DNA of 64,000 nucleotides from the NCBI RefSeq assembly GCF_003843835.1, contig NZ_RKQL01000001.1, positions 310,001 through 374,000 on the forward strand, in the 5' to 3' direction. A program made the position numbers and the translations under genes. Positions within the stretch are counted from its first letter, which is position 1, and each line of letters begins with the position of its first letter. The stretch comes from Tibeticola sediminis. GTDB taxonomy: Bacteria; Pseudomonadota; Gammaproteobacteria; Burkholderiales; Burkholderiaceae_C. Below are positions 1 through 7,579 of the stretch, piece after piece. The notes beneath the pieces are model-generated. The model had not been told where the DNA came from. It did not search any database and saw only the letters and a program-made list of their open reading frames with translations.

Positions 1-493
1 CGGCGCTGCCACCCGTCGCCGGTGCGGCATCGAAGCCCGTGGTGCGCACGGTGATGACCTTGACCGCATCGAGGCTTTGCACCGTGGCGATCGCGTTGCC
101 CGCATAAATGGGCCGATCGAAAGTGTCCGGTGCATGCACACGGATGATGTCGCTGACCTGCGCCACGTCGAGCTTGGCCGCCACGCGCGGCGCGACGTTC
201 TTGCCGCCCGCCGTCGAGGGGAACAGGATGTGGGTGTAACTGCCCGCGCCCACCACCGCCAGCACCTGTGCCGCGAGGTTTTCCGCCAGCGCATGTTCGA
301 GCGACGGGCCGTCGGCGTGGAGCACCTTGCTCACACCGGGAATCTGGGCCGCTGCTTGGGCCGCGCCCGCAGCGTTGTAGCCAGCCACGAGCACATGGAT
401 GTCGCCGCCGCACTGGGCCGCGGCGGTGATGGTGTTGAAGGTCGCGCCGCGCAGGCCGGCGTGGTCGTGTTCGGCGATGACGAGTGTGGTCAT
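1..493 (-). CDS. etfA: Electron transfer flavoprotein subunit alpha, N-terminal part (cut by window edge)
   Basis: Alpha subunit of the soluble electron-transfer flavoprotein, which collects electrons from acyl-CoA and other dehydrogenases and passes them to ETF:ubiquinone oxidoreductase. Only the first 164 or so residues are here; the C-terminal FAD-binding part lies beyond base 1. The start ATG is the complement of 491-493 and the protein begins MTTLVIAEHDHAGLRGATFN, typical of EtfA. The central stretch with VGAGSYTHILFPSTAGGKN matches the conserved ETF fold. It lies 40 bases downstream of etfB on the same strand, the usual etfBA order, so the two are almost certainly cotranscribed. Identification is confident from the start sequence and the neighbour; nothing can be said about the FAD site. 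Confidence 0.95.
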   Translation of the reverse strand, partial: MTTLVIAEHDHAGLRGATFNTITAAAQCGGDIHVLVAGYNAAGAAQAAAQIPGVSKVLHADGPSLEHALAENLAAQVLAVVGAGSYTHILFPSTAGGKNVAPRVAAKLDVAQVSDIIRVHAPDTFDRPIYAGNAIATVQSLDAVKVITVRTTGFDAAPATGGSA

Positions 494-533
494 GTTCGGT
501 TTTCCTCTCGTTCGTGAAATGCAAAGGCGGCGG

Positions 534-1289
534 TCAGATGACCTTGGCTTCGTTCTTGAGCTTGTCGACGAGGGTGGCGACGTCCGGCACCTTCACCCCG
601 GCGCTGCGCTTGGGCGGCTCGGAGACCTTGAGGGTCTTGAGGCGCGGCGTGACATCGACCCCAAGCGCCTCGGGCGTCACCGTATCGAGCGGCTTCTTCT
701 TGGCCTTCATGATGTTGGGCAGCGTGACGTAGCGCGGCTCGTTGAGACGCAAATCGGTCGTGATGACGGCCGGCAGCGTGGCCTCGAGCGTCTCGAGCCC
801 GCCATCGACCTCGCGGGTCACGCGCACGACGCCGGCGGCCGCATCGACCTCGACCTTGCTGGCAAACGTGGCCTGCGGCATGTCGGCCAGCGCAGCCAAC
901 ATCTGCCCGGTCTGGTTCGCATCGTCGTCGATGGCTTGTTTGCCCAGGATCACCAGCGAGGGCTGTTCCTGGTCGACCAGCGCCTTGAGCAGCTTGGCCA
1001 CCGCCAGCGGCTGCAGCTCGGCGTCGGTTTGCACCAGGATCGCGCGGTCCGCACCGATCGCCATCGCGGTGCGCAGCGTTTCCTGACATTGCGCGACTCC
1101 GCAGGAAACCACGACCACCTCGGTGGCGATGCCTTTTTCTTTCAGGCGCACGGCCTCTTCGACGGCGATCTCGTCAAACGGGTTCATGCTCATTTTGACG
1201 TTGGCGATATCGACGCCGGACTGGTCCGACTTGACGCGGACCTTGACGTTGTAATCCACGACACGCTTGACGGGAACAAGAATTTTCAT
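534..1289 (-). CDS. etfB: Electron transfer flavoprotein subunit beta
   Basis: Beta subunit (251 residues) of the electron-transfer flavoprotein, which binds AMP and forms the heterodimer with EtfA. The start is placed at the ATG complementary to 1287-1289, giving the canonical beginning [19 protein letters not shown]. An in-frame ATG 20 codons upstream exists but lies inside the operator region and encodes an atypical extension. Recognisable family stretches include [17 protein letters not shown] near residue 35 and the ETF beta signature region around [20 protein letters not shown] (about residue 110-130). Length and content are normal. It is first gene of etfBA and is preceded by two palindromes and a TATAAT box, so expression probably responds to fatty-acid or branched-chain acid supply (inference). 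Confidence 0.97.
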   Translation of the reverse strand: MKILVPVKRVVDYNVKVRVKSDQSGVDIANVKMSMNPFDEIAVEEAVRLKEKGIATEVVVVSCGVAQCQETLRTAMAIGADRAILVQTDAELQPLAVAKLLKALVDQEQPSLVILGKQAIDDDANQTGQMLAALADMPQATFASKVEVDAAAGVVRVTREVDGGLETLEATLPAVITTDLRLNEPRYVTLPNIMKAKKKPLDTVTPEALGVDVTPRLKTLKVSEPPKRSAGVKVPDVATLVDKLKNEAKVI

Positions 1290-1333
1290 GAGAGACCGCT
1301 CCGAGGATGATGCAAAGGGGTAACGCCGATGAG

Positions 1334-1349
1334 TTGACGTTAACGTCAA
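1334..1349. promoter_or_regulatory. Perfect 16-bp palindrome in the etfBA leader
   Basis: TTGACGTTAACGTCAA is its own reverse complement. It lies 45 bases upstream of the etfB start and downstream of the TATAAT box. From memory, MerR-type regulators of branched-chain acid catabolism in proteobacteria (LiuR) bind sites of similar form and control etfBA, so that is the leading guess. No regulator gene is adjacent, so the assignment is inference. Confidence 0.6.
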
Positions 1350-1371
1350 TTCTACGGTTCGCCAGCGTTAG

Positions 1372-1393
1372 AAATAGAACGACCGTTCTATTT
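1372..1393. promoter_or_regulatory. 22-bp operator-like palindrome at the etfBA transcription start
   Basis: Arms AAATAGAACG and CGTTCTATTT are perfect reverse complements separated by two bases. The site starts five bases downstream of the TATAAT box (reading the minus strand), so a bound protein would cover the start point and repress. The form fits a TetR-family operator; which regulator is unknown. Confidence 0.6.
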
Positions 1394-1398
1394 TTTTG

Positions 1399-1404
1399 AT
1401 TATA
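1399..1404 (-). promoter_or_regulatory. Candidate -10 box for etfBA
   Basis: The minus strand reads TATAAT here, a perfect sigma-70 -10 hexamer. No convincing -35 hexamer is present at 16-18 bases upstream, so an activator or an extended contact may be needed. The two palindromes follow immediately downstream. Confidence 0.5.
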
Positions 1405-1482
1405 CGGTGCTGGAGCCCGACTTGGGGCAGGGACGGATCAGAGGCTGAGGGATGGCGCACGCGCGGCGCACGAGAAACCGGT

Positions 1483-2766
1483 TCAGCCGGGCCCCGGCGT
1501 CGCGGGCCGCACATGGACGACGCGCTGCGGGTAGGGGATCTCGACGCCGTGGCGGCGCAGGGACTCCAGGATCGCCATATTGATGTCCGAGCGCAAGGAA
1601 ATCTGCCCGTTTTCGGGGTCGGCCAGCCAGTAGCCCAGCGTGAATTCCAGACCATCTGCGCCAAAAGCCGTCAAGGCCGCCGACGGCGGCGGATCGCGCA
1701 ACACCCGGGGCTGCGCCAGCGCCGCCTCGGTGAGCAGCTTCTGGACCAGCGCGACATCGCTGTCATAGGCGACGGCAACCGTGGTCGTCGCCCAGACCTT
1801 GGGGTCTGCGAGCGTGAGGTTTTCCACCCGGCTGGTGATCAGCATCTCGTTGGGCACGATCGACTCGCGCCCGGTCAGCGAGCGGATCACCGTGTAGCGC
1901 GCCCGCACATCGGTGACGCGGCCTTCGAAGGTATCGACGCGAATCATGTCGCCGATGCGCAGGCTGCGCTCGGCCAAGATCACGAAGCCGCTGACATAGT
2001 TGGCCGCAAGCTTCTGCAAGCCAAAGCCCACCCCGACACCGATGGCGCCGCCGAGCACGGACAGCGCCGTGAGGTCGATGCCGGCCGAGGACAGCGCCAG
2101 CAACAGACCGATGAGCATCAGCGCCGCGCGCAGCGCGTTGCTCGCGGCCTTGCGCAAAGACAGGTCCGAGCCGCTCGCGCCGCGCAGCAGACGTGCCTCG
2201 ATCACCGAGGACAGCCACAAGCTCAAAATCAGAACGGCACCCGCGGTCAAAGACCCTTCGAGCAAGGTCCGCAAGGACACCTTGGTCGCGCCGAGCCGCC
2301 ACTGCACCTGGTCCAATTCCTCCAGCACCACGTTGAGCAAGCCGCTGGCCCACAGCACGACGCCGCCCCACGCCAACCAGGAAATACTGCGCTCGAGCAA
2401 GCGAACCCAAGGCGTCTGCCCGACCGCGACTTGCAGCACCTTGACCCCGAGCCGGATCAACACCAAAGCCAGCAAGGCCGCAAGCGCCAGATGCAAGATG
2501 GCCGGCCGCAGCCAAAGCTCCAACAACCCGCGCGCGCCGGCCGCAAAAACCAACCACAGCAGCGGAAACAAAACACCATCGACCCCATGCCGGCCGAGCA
2601 ACACCGAACTGCCCGCCGAACGGAACCGCCGTGCCGAAGCGGCAACCAGCGCCCAGGCCAGCAGGCCGCCCAAGATGAGGGTACCGACCTCGACCAGTGA
2701 AGTCGGCCGGGACAGCGCCGCAAGCCAGGTATCGAAGTCCTCGAACCGCGCGGGGGCAAGCTTCAT
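1483..2766 (-). CDS. MscS-family mechanosensitive channel
   Basis: Inner-membrane small-conductance mechanosensitive channel homologue, 427 residues, larger than E. coli MscS (286) because of an N-terminal region with several extra hydrophobic segments before the pore. The pore-lining helix and following beta-domain are clear: GGAIGVGVGFGLQKLAANYV, then FVILAERSLRIGDMIRVD, the strongest MscS signature. The start is the ATG complementary to 2764-2766, which overlaps the upstream hydratase stop as ATGA, so the pair is translationally coupled; a start three codons further upstream is possible but less likely. The link with an enoyl-CoA hydratase paralogue is positional only. Gating stimulus and any second role cannot be read from the sequence. 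Confidence 0.9.
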   Translation of the reverse strand: MKLAPARFEDFDTWLAALSRPTSLVEVGTLILGGLLAWALVAASARRFRSAGSSVLLGRHGVDGVLFPLLWLVFAAGARGLLELWLRPAILHLALAALLALVLIRLGVKVLQVAVGQTPWVRLLERSISWLAWGGVVLWASGLLNVVLEELDQVQWRLGATKVSLRTLLEGSLTAGAVLILSLWLSSVIEARLLRGASGSDLSLRKAASNALRAALMLIGLLLALSSAGIDLTALSVLGGAIGVGVGFGLQKLAANYVSGFVILAERSLRIGDMIRVDTFEGRVTDVRARYTVIRSLTGRESIVPNEMLITSRVENLTLADPKVWATTTVAVAYDSDVALVQKLLTEAALAQPRVLRDPPPSAALTAFGADGLEFTLGYWLADPENGQISLRSDINMAILESLRRHGVEIPYPQRVVHVRPATPGPG

Positions 2767-3581
2767 TGGGACCACAGGGGCTTACGCTTTTCGATGAAGG
2801 CTTGCACGCCTTCTTGCGCCACGGGATGGACCAGGTTGCACGCCATCGTCTGCCCGGCGAGCTGGTAAGCCGCTTCGATGCCCATCTCGCGCTGGCGGTA
2901 GAACGCCTCTTTGCCCATGGCAATCGCTTCCCGCGGCTTGGCCAGGATGGCCTGCAGCAGCGACTCGACCTCGGCATCGAGCGCTTCGGCCTCGACGACC
3001 CGGTTGACCAGCCCGCGGGCACGTGCCTCTTGCGCATCGATGAACATGCCGGTGAGCAGCATCTCCATCGCCACCTTGGCCGGCACGTTGCGCACCAGCG
3101 GCACGCTCGGCGTGGCACAGAACAGGCCGACGTCGATGCCGTTGACGCCAAAACGGGCGCCGGTGGCAGCCACCGCGAGGTCACACTGCGCGACGAGCTG
3201 ACAGCCCGCCGCCGTCGCCAGCCCCTGTACCCGGGCGATCACCGGCACGGGCAGCTTCTGTATCGAGAGCATGACCCTCGAGCAGCGCGCAAACAGATCC
3301 TGGTAATACGCCGCGTCGGGGCGCGCCTTCATTTCCTTGAGGTCGTGCCCGGCACAAAACGCGCGACCCCGCGCCGCAAGGACGACGGCCCGGGCAGCCT
3401 CGTCGGCAGCCACGGCGTCCAGCGCCTGCTGCAAGGCGGCGAGCATCGCCTCGGAGAGCACGTTGAAACTGGCCGGCGTATCGAGCACCAGCGTGTGAAC
3501 GCCCCGGTCATCGCGCTCGTGCTGCAGCGGAGCAGTCGGGGTGGGGCCGGCGGTGGTAGAGGCAGAGGCAGTGGAACTCAT
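2763..3581 (-). CDS. Enoyl-CoA hydratase/isomerase family protein, ECHDC3-like
   Basis: Crotonase-superfamily protein of 272 residues. The oxyanion-hole segment GRAFCAGHDLKEMKA and the core GLATAAGCQLVAQCDLAVA followed by GIDVGLFCATP place it near the ECHDC3 branch. In authentic enoyl-CoA hydratase two glutamates activate water; here the first position is Gln (GCQL) and the second region (GIDVGLFC) has no equivalent Glu, so hydratase activity is doubtful and a thioesterase, isomerase or other CoA role is possible. The start is chosen at the complement of 3579-3581, preceded by GGAG at good spacing; the open frame continues 36 codons further up but that part is atypical. It overlaps mscS by four bases. 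Family assignment is firm, reaction is not. Confidence 0.85.
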   Translation of the reverse strand: MSSTASASTTAGPTPTAPLQHERDDRGVHTLVLDTPASFNVLSEAMLAALQQALDAVAADEAARAVVLAARGRAFCAGHDLKEMKARPDAAYYQDLFARCSRVMLSIQKLPVPVIARVQGLATAAGCQLVAQCDLAVAATGARFGVNGIDVGLFCATPSVPLVRNVPAKVAMEMLLTGMFIDAQEARARGLVNRVVEAEALDAEVESLLQAILAKPREAIAMGKEAFYRQREMGIEAAYQLAGQTMACNLVHPVAQEGVQAFIEKRKPLWSQ

Positions 3582-3709
3582 CAAAAACTCCAGACGGACG
3601 GGCAAACGGAAAACCAGTCGGCCGCCCATTTTCACCGAGAAGCGCTTGGGCAACACGCAGGTAACCACCGTCTGTGCGCGATCGCTCATCTTCGGATACT
3701 CTTACGGGT

Positions 3710-4243
3710 ATGAACACGAAGCGCCGACTCTCCGCCTCGCCCACACCCGCCGTGAACCACGCTGACCTGCCCCGGCGCCGCATGCTCCTCGGCGCAGCCG
3801 TGGCAACGGCGACTGCGACGCCGGTTTTGAGCGCTCGGGCCGCCGCGACACCCAAACCCATAGCGGCGAACGAGGGAGGCGCGCCGCACAAGATCGTCTA
3901 CCAGCTCAACAAAGCCGAAGAAGAGTACCGAGAAGCGATCTTCAACTCCGTCTCGGCGATGCTGCAGAAATATACCGACGACGTGGCAATCGCGGTCGTC
4001 GTTTGGGGCCCAGGCATCCACCTGCTTGCGAAGAACCCCAAGCGCCCGGTGTCCAAGCTCCACCAGCAGCGCGCGCGCAGTCTGGCCGAGTCCTATGGCG
4101 TGCGGTTTTTTGCCTGCGGCAACACCATGCACACCCTCGGCTGGACGGCTGCGGACATGGTGGAATACGCAACCATCGAAGACGTGGGCGCGGCCACCAT
4201 CATGGAGTTGCAGGAAAAGGGCTACGCCTATCTCGCCTGGTGA
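3710..4243 (+). CDS. DsrE-family protein with Tat signal
   Basis: Small protein (177 residues) of the DsrE/DsrF-like superfamily, whose members carry or relay sulfur in sulfur oxidation and tRNA thiolation. The N-terminus has a twin-arginine signal: PRRRMLLGAAVATATATPVL with a cleavage-like ARA, so it is predicted to be exported folded. The mature part begins KIVYQLNK and contains AIVVWGPGIHLLAKN, the DsrE core, and a single cysteine in RFFACGNTMHTLGW near residue 144. The start ATG at 3710 is taken because it yields the Tat signal; an earlier in-frame ATG at 3674 adds 12 residues. It is divergent from the hydratase gene and followed by a small mobile element. Substrate unknown; no other sulfur genes are nearby. 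Confidence 0.82.
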   Translation: MNTKRRLSASPTPAVNHADLPRRRMLLGAAVATATATPVLSARAAATPKPIAANEGGAPHKIVYQLNKAEEEYREAIFNSVSAMLQKYTDDVAIAVVVWGPGIHLLAKNPKRPVSKLHQQRARSLAESYGVRFFACGNTMHTLGWTAADMVEYATIEDVGAATIMELQEKGYAYLAW

Positions 4244-4295
4244 AGCACCTGCGATTGCCGCAGCGTCCCAGCGCCGCTGGCTCTTGGAAGGCTAA

Positions 4296-4456
4296 GGCAA
4301 CGCTGAAAAAGTTCCCGCGATGGTGCGCGCCCGGCCGCGGAATGGGATGCGAGGCGCAAACCGCAGCCATAGCCGCAGCTATGGCGAGGATTTGCAACGA
4401 AGCAGACCGCCCGCAGCCGGGATGCGCGGCGCGCGAGGGACTTGTTCAGCGTTGCC
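4296..4456. mobile_element. MITE-like element, family A copy 1
   Basis: Non-coding 161-bp element bounded by inverted ends GGCAACGCTGA / TCAGCGTTGCC, with the similarity of the two ends continuing imperfectly inward for about 28 bases. It is flanked by CTAA on both sides (4292-4295 and 4457-4460), a likely 4-bp target duplication. The centre holds a hairpin GCCATAGC-CGCA-GCTATGGC. It is about 93% identical (roughly ten differences by eye) to copy 2 at 43516-43677 in the same orientation. The right flanking repeat contains the stop codon of the deacetylase gene that ends at 4457. No open frame or transposase is present. Confidence 0.85.
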
Positions 4457-5419
4457 CTAAGGCGCCATCAAGGCACCGAGATGCGCTTCGACGCTGCGCG
4501 CCAGAGCCCCGAGCTTGTAGCCACCCTCGAGACAACTCACGATGCGCCCGCGGGCATGGCGCCGCGCGAGTTCGCGGATGCGCCAGGTGATCCAGGCGTA
4601 ATCCGCCTCGACCAGTCCGAGCTGCCCCAGGTCGTCCTCGCGATGCGCGTCGAAGCCCGCGCTGATGAAAATCATCTGCGGGCGATGCGCTTCGAGCCGC
4701 GGCAGCCACATCAGCTCGATCAATTCGCGGATTTCCATGCCCCGGGTATGCGCGGGCACCGGCAAATTGACGAGGTTGGCGGCGTTGGAACGCGAGCCGC
4801 CCTCGGGGTAGAACGGGTGCTGATAAAAGCTCGCCATCAGAATCCGGTCGTCGCCGGCCACGATGTCCTCGGTTCCGTTTCCGTGGTGGACATCGAAATC
4901 GATGATGGCGACCCGGGAGAGCCCGCCGCGTTCGAGCGCATGACGCGCCGCGACCGCGATGTGGTTCACGAAACAAAAGCCCATGGCCTGCGCCCGGCCG
5001 GCGTGATGCCCGGGCGGGCGAACGGCGCAAAACGCGTTTTGAAGCTCACCGGCCAGCACGGCGTCGGTGGCCGTGATCGCCGCACCCGAACCGCGCAGGG
5101 CTGCGTCCCAGGTGTGCAGGTTGAAGGCCGTGTCAGGGTCGACATGGATGTGCTCAGGCCCCCCGGCCTCGATCTGCTCTTTGAGCTCGTCGACGAATCC
5201 GCGCAAGGCGGCGAGGTAGTAGCGGTCGTGCGCGAGCTCCAGATCGGCCAGCGAGGCGGGCGGTGCTTCGCGGTGTTCGAGCGCATCCCACACGCCGGTG
5301 GCGCGCAAGCGCGCTTCGATGGCGCTCAGCCGCGCCGGGCATTCGGGGTGGGCCGGGCCCATTTCATGCAGGCCACACGCAGGATGGGAGAAATAACCGG
5401 TTTTGGACGCCACGCGCAC
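4457..5419 (-). CDS. Histone deacetylase-family amidohydrolase
   Basis: Zinc-dependent deacetylase of the arginase/HDAC fold, 320 residues, the usual bacterial length (acetoin-utilisation AcuC, acetylpolyamine amidohydrolase and related enzymes). Catalytic elements are complete: RPPGHHAGRA with the His pair at residues 138-139, the metal site IIDFDVHHGNGTED (Asp176, His178), the third ligand in FDAHREDDLG near residue 262, and a Gly-Gly-Tyr in CLEGGYKLGA near 304 matching the catalytic tyrosine. Substrate could be acetylated polyamines or acetyl-lysine proteins; the sequence does not decide. It is divergent from moxR with only 31 bases between the starts. Its stop codon touches mobile element copy A1, whose target duplication includes the TAG. 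Confidence 0.92.
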   Translation of the reverse strand: MRVASKTGYFSHPACGLHEMGPAHPECPARLSAIEARLRATGVWDALEHREAPPASLADLELAHDRYYLAALRGFVDELKEQIEAGGPEHIHVDPDTAFNLHTWDAALRGSGAAITATDAVLAGELQNAFCAVRPPGHHAGRAQAMGFCFVNHIAVAARHALERGGLSRVAIIDFDVHHGNGTEDIVAGDDRILMASFYQHPFYPEGGSRSNAANLVNLPVPAHTRGMEIRELIELMWLPRLEAHRPQMIFISAGFDAHREDDLGQLGLVEADYAWITWRIRELARRHARGRIVSCLEGGYKLGALARSVEAHLGALMAP

Positions 5420-5450
5420 ACCCCATAGGCTTTGCCGCTAAGCTCACGCC

Positions 5451-6371
5451 ATGGAAATTCAAGACAAACTCAGATCGTTGCTGGATCAGCTTAACACGGT
5501 CATCGTCGGCAAGGCCGACCGCGTGCGCGACTGTGTCGCCTGCTTGCTGGCGGGCGGACATTTGCTGATCGAGGACGTCCCCGGCGTGGGCAAAACCACC
5601 CTCGCCCATGCGCTTGCGCAAAGCCTGGAGCTGCGCTTTGCGCGGGTGCAGTTCACGGCCGACCTCATGCCCAGCGATCTCACCGGGGTGTCGGTCTACG
5701 ACCGCGCCCGCGAGAGCTTTGTCTTTCACCCCGGACCGATCTTTGCCCAGGTGGTGTTGGCCGACGAAATCAACCGCGCCAGCCCGCGAACGCAAAGCGC
5801 CTTGCTCGAGGCCATGGAAGAGCGGCAAGTGACGGTGGAAGGCGAGACCCGCCCTCTGCCCGACCCATTCTTCGTGATCGCGACGCAAAACCCGCTCGAG
5901 CAACTCGGCACCTACGCCCTGCCCGAGTCTCAGCTCGACCGCTTCATGATGCGGATCTCGCTCGGCTATCCCGACCGCGCTGCCGAACGCGCCTTGCTGG
6001 TCTCGGGCGACCGCCGATCGCGCCTCGCGCAGGTGCAGCCGGTGCTGACGCCGCTCGAGCTGTTGCGGCTGCAGGAACAGGTGAACGCCGTGTTCGCTTC
6101 CGACGCGCTGCTCGACTATGTGCAGGATGTGCTCGACGCCACGCGCAGCGGCCGCTGGTTTGTCGAGGGTTTGTCGCCGCGTGCGGGCGTGGCGTTGCTG
6201 CGCGCGGCCCGCGCCTGCGCACGGCTCGAGGGTCGCGACTACGTCACCCCCGACGATGTGCGCGCCATGCTGCCCAAGGTCGCTGCTCACCGTCTGCAGC
6301 CGCTGCCCGATTCGGGGCGCAGCGCGAGCGCGCAGCTTGAAGCCCTGCTGGAAGCCCTGCCGCTGGTCTGA
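5451..6371 (+). CDS. MoxR-family AAA+ ATPase
   Basis: MoxR ATPase, 306 residues, a chaperone-like AAA+ protein that typically works with DUF58 and transglutaminase partners. Walker A is DVPGVGKTT (residues 42-50) and Walker B VVLADEINRA (101-110), followed by the hallmark LLEAMEERQVTVEG and the sensor region IATQNPLEQLGTYALPESQL. The C-terminal lid contains LSPRAGVALLRAARACARLEG, typical of the family. It heads a four-gene operon; its stop TGA originally appears to have overlapped the next start as TGATG but is now separated by a 115-bp inserted element. Cytosolic; partner and client are not visible, though the operon points to envelope maintenance. Confidence 0.95.
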   Translation: MEIQDKLRSLLDQLNTVIVGKADRVRDCVACLLAGGHLLIEDVPGVGKTTLAHALAQSLELRFARVQFTADLMPSDLTGVSVYDRARESFVFHPGPIFAQVVLADEINRASPRTQSALLEAMEERQVTVEGETRPLPDPFFVIATQNPLEQLGTYALPESQLDRFMMRISLGYPDRAAERALLVSGDRRSRLAQVQPVLTPLELLRLQEQVNAVFASDALLDYVQDVLDATRSGRWFVEGLSPRAGVALLRAARACARLEGRDYVTPDDVRAMLPKVAAHRLQPLPDSGRSASAQLEALLEALPLV

Positions 6372-6372
6372 T

Positions 6373-6487
6373 CCTAAATCCGGCAGTTGAGCGCTTTTCG
6401 CTGAATGCAAGGTGTTGATGTTTGAACAGTTTTCGGTACGGAGGCCGTTCACCGTTTGGGTGGGCGCGCCCACCTGCCGGATTTAGG
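6373..6487. mobile_element. MITE-like element, family B, inserted at the moxR/DUF58 junction
   Basis: 115-bp non-coding element with perfect 14-bp terminal inverted repeats CCTAAATCCGGCAG (6373-6386) and CTGCCGGATTTAGG (6474-6487). It is flanked by perfect 5-bp direct repeats CTGAT (6368-6372 and 6488-6492). The first copy carries the TGA stop of moxR, the second carries the AT of the DUF58 start ATG. Just inside the right end is a 16-bp palindrome GGTGGGCGCGCCCACC (6459-6474). Deleting the element and one repeat restores a TGATG stop/start overlap. No transposase or coding frame is present. Confidence 0.9.
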
Positions 6488-6490
6488 CTG

Positions 6491-7579
6491 ATGACAGAAA
6501 GAACAGCAAGAGCCCTCGGCCGTTCCCACGCGCGCGCGGCGACGATCGACCGACCGCGCAGCCGATGGCCGGTGCAGGGCCGGATCGGGCGCGCGGTGCT
6601 CGCAGGCTCGCGGCTGCGCGCGCGATGGCAGCGCTGGATGGCCGCGCGTCACGAAGCGCGAGAGGACGTGACCCTCGACCACCGCACGGTTTACATCCTG
6701 CCGACCGGGGCGGGGTGGATGTTGGCGGCCACGCTGCTGGTGCTGCTCGTGGCCTCGATCAACTATCAGCTCAACCTGGGCTATCTGCTGACCTTTTTGC
6801 TCGCGGGCAGCGCGCTCGCCGCCATGCATGTCGGCCACGCCAACCTGCGCGGCCTGCGCCTGCGCCTGGGTCCGTCGCCGCGCTGCTTTGCAGGAGCGGC
6901 GGCGCCGCTCGTGGTCGCTCTGGGCGAAGCCGACGGCCGCGCGCGCTGGGCACTGGCCGTGCGCACGGTCCAAGCGCCCGAGGGCTGGGCCTACGCCGAT
7001 GTGCCCGCGCAAGGGCAAGCCAGCGTGGAACTGGCATGGACACCGGCGCAGCGCGGTCGGCAAACGCCGCCCCTCGTGATCGTGCAGTCCTTGTTTCCGC
7101 TCGGCAGCTTTCGGGTTTGGACGGTCTGGCAGCCGCTGCGGCCGGTGCTGGTGTATCCCGCCCCGGAGCCGGCCGCGCCCCCGCTGCCGCACCCAGACAC
7201 CGAGCCCTTTTCGGACCTGGCGCGCAGCACGCGCGCGATGGCGCTGTCGGAGGAGTTCCACGGCCTGCGGCCCTGGCGACCGAGCGACGGGCTGCGCGGC
7301 GTGGCCTGGAAGAAGTTCGCCCGCAGCGGCGAGTTGCTCACTCGGGATGCCTCCGGCGCGGCGTCGGCTCCGCTGTGGCTCGATCTGGTGCAGACCGGGC
7401 TGCGGGACCGGGAGGCAGCGCTGTCCCGGCTCTGCGCCTGGGTGCTGGCCGCCGATCGGCTGGGGTTGCGGTATGGCCTGCGGCTCGGCGAGCTGCGGCT
7501 GGCGCCCGACAGGGGCGCGGCGCACTGCGACGCCTGCCTCAGCGCGCTGGCGCTCTATCCGCGGGAGCCGGGCGCATGA
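6491..7579 (+). CDS. DUF58 domain protein
   Basis: Membrane-anchored DUF58 protein of 362 residues. Two hydrophobic helices occupy about residues 74-112 (WMLAATLLVLLVASI and LGYLLTFLLAGSALAA), followed by a soluble part with the DUF58 core EFHGLRPWRPSDGLRGVAWK near residue 257, which is related to the von Willebrand A fold. Start is the ATG at 6491, formed by the right copy of the target duplication of the inserted element; an earlier in-frame ATG at 6422 lies within the element. Its stop overlaps the transglutaminase start as ATGA. DUF58 proteins regularly accompany MoxR and transglutaminase genes; the biochemical role is not established. Confidence 0.9.
   Translation: MTERTARALGRSHARAATIDRPRSRWPVQGRIGRAVLAGSRLRARWQRWMAARHEAREDVTLDHRTVYILPTGAGWMLAATLLVLLVASINYQLNLGYLLTFLLAGSALAAMHVGHANLRGLRLRLGPSPRCFAGAAAPLVVALGEADGRARWALAVRTVQAPEGWAYADVPAQGQASVELAWTPAQRGRQTPPLVIVQSLFPLGSFRVWTVWQPLRPVLVYPAPEPAAPPLPHPDTEPFSDLARSTRAMALSEEFHGLRPWRPSDGLRGVAWKKFARSGELLTRDASGAASAPLWLDLVQTGLRDREAALSRLCAWVLAADRLGLRYGLRLGELRLAPDRGAAHCDACLSALALYPREPGA

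Noticed and set aside
4244-4456. Short frames within mobile element A1 that could be read as a small protein
   Set aside because: The same DNA recurs as a hairpin-bearing repeat with inverted ends; no ribosome site and frames are not kept between copies.
6565-7575. In-frame N-terminal extension of about 337 codons before the transglutaminase start
   Set aside because: The extension is an out-of-frame reading of the DUF58 gene. The ATGA overlap at 7576 is the natural start.
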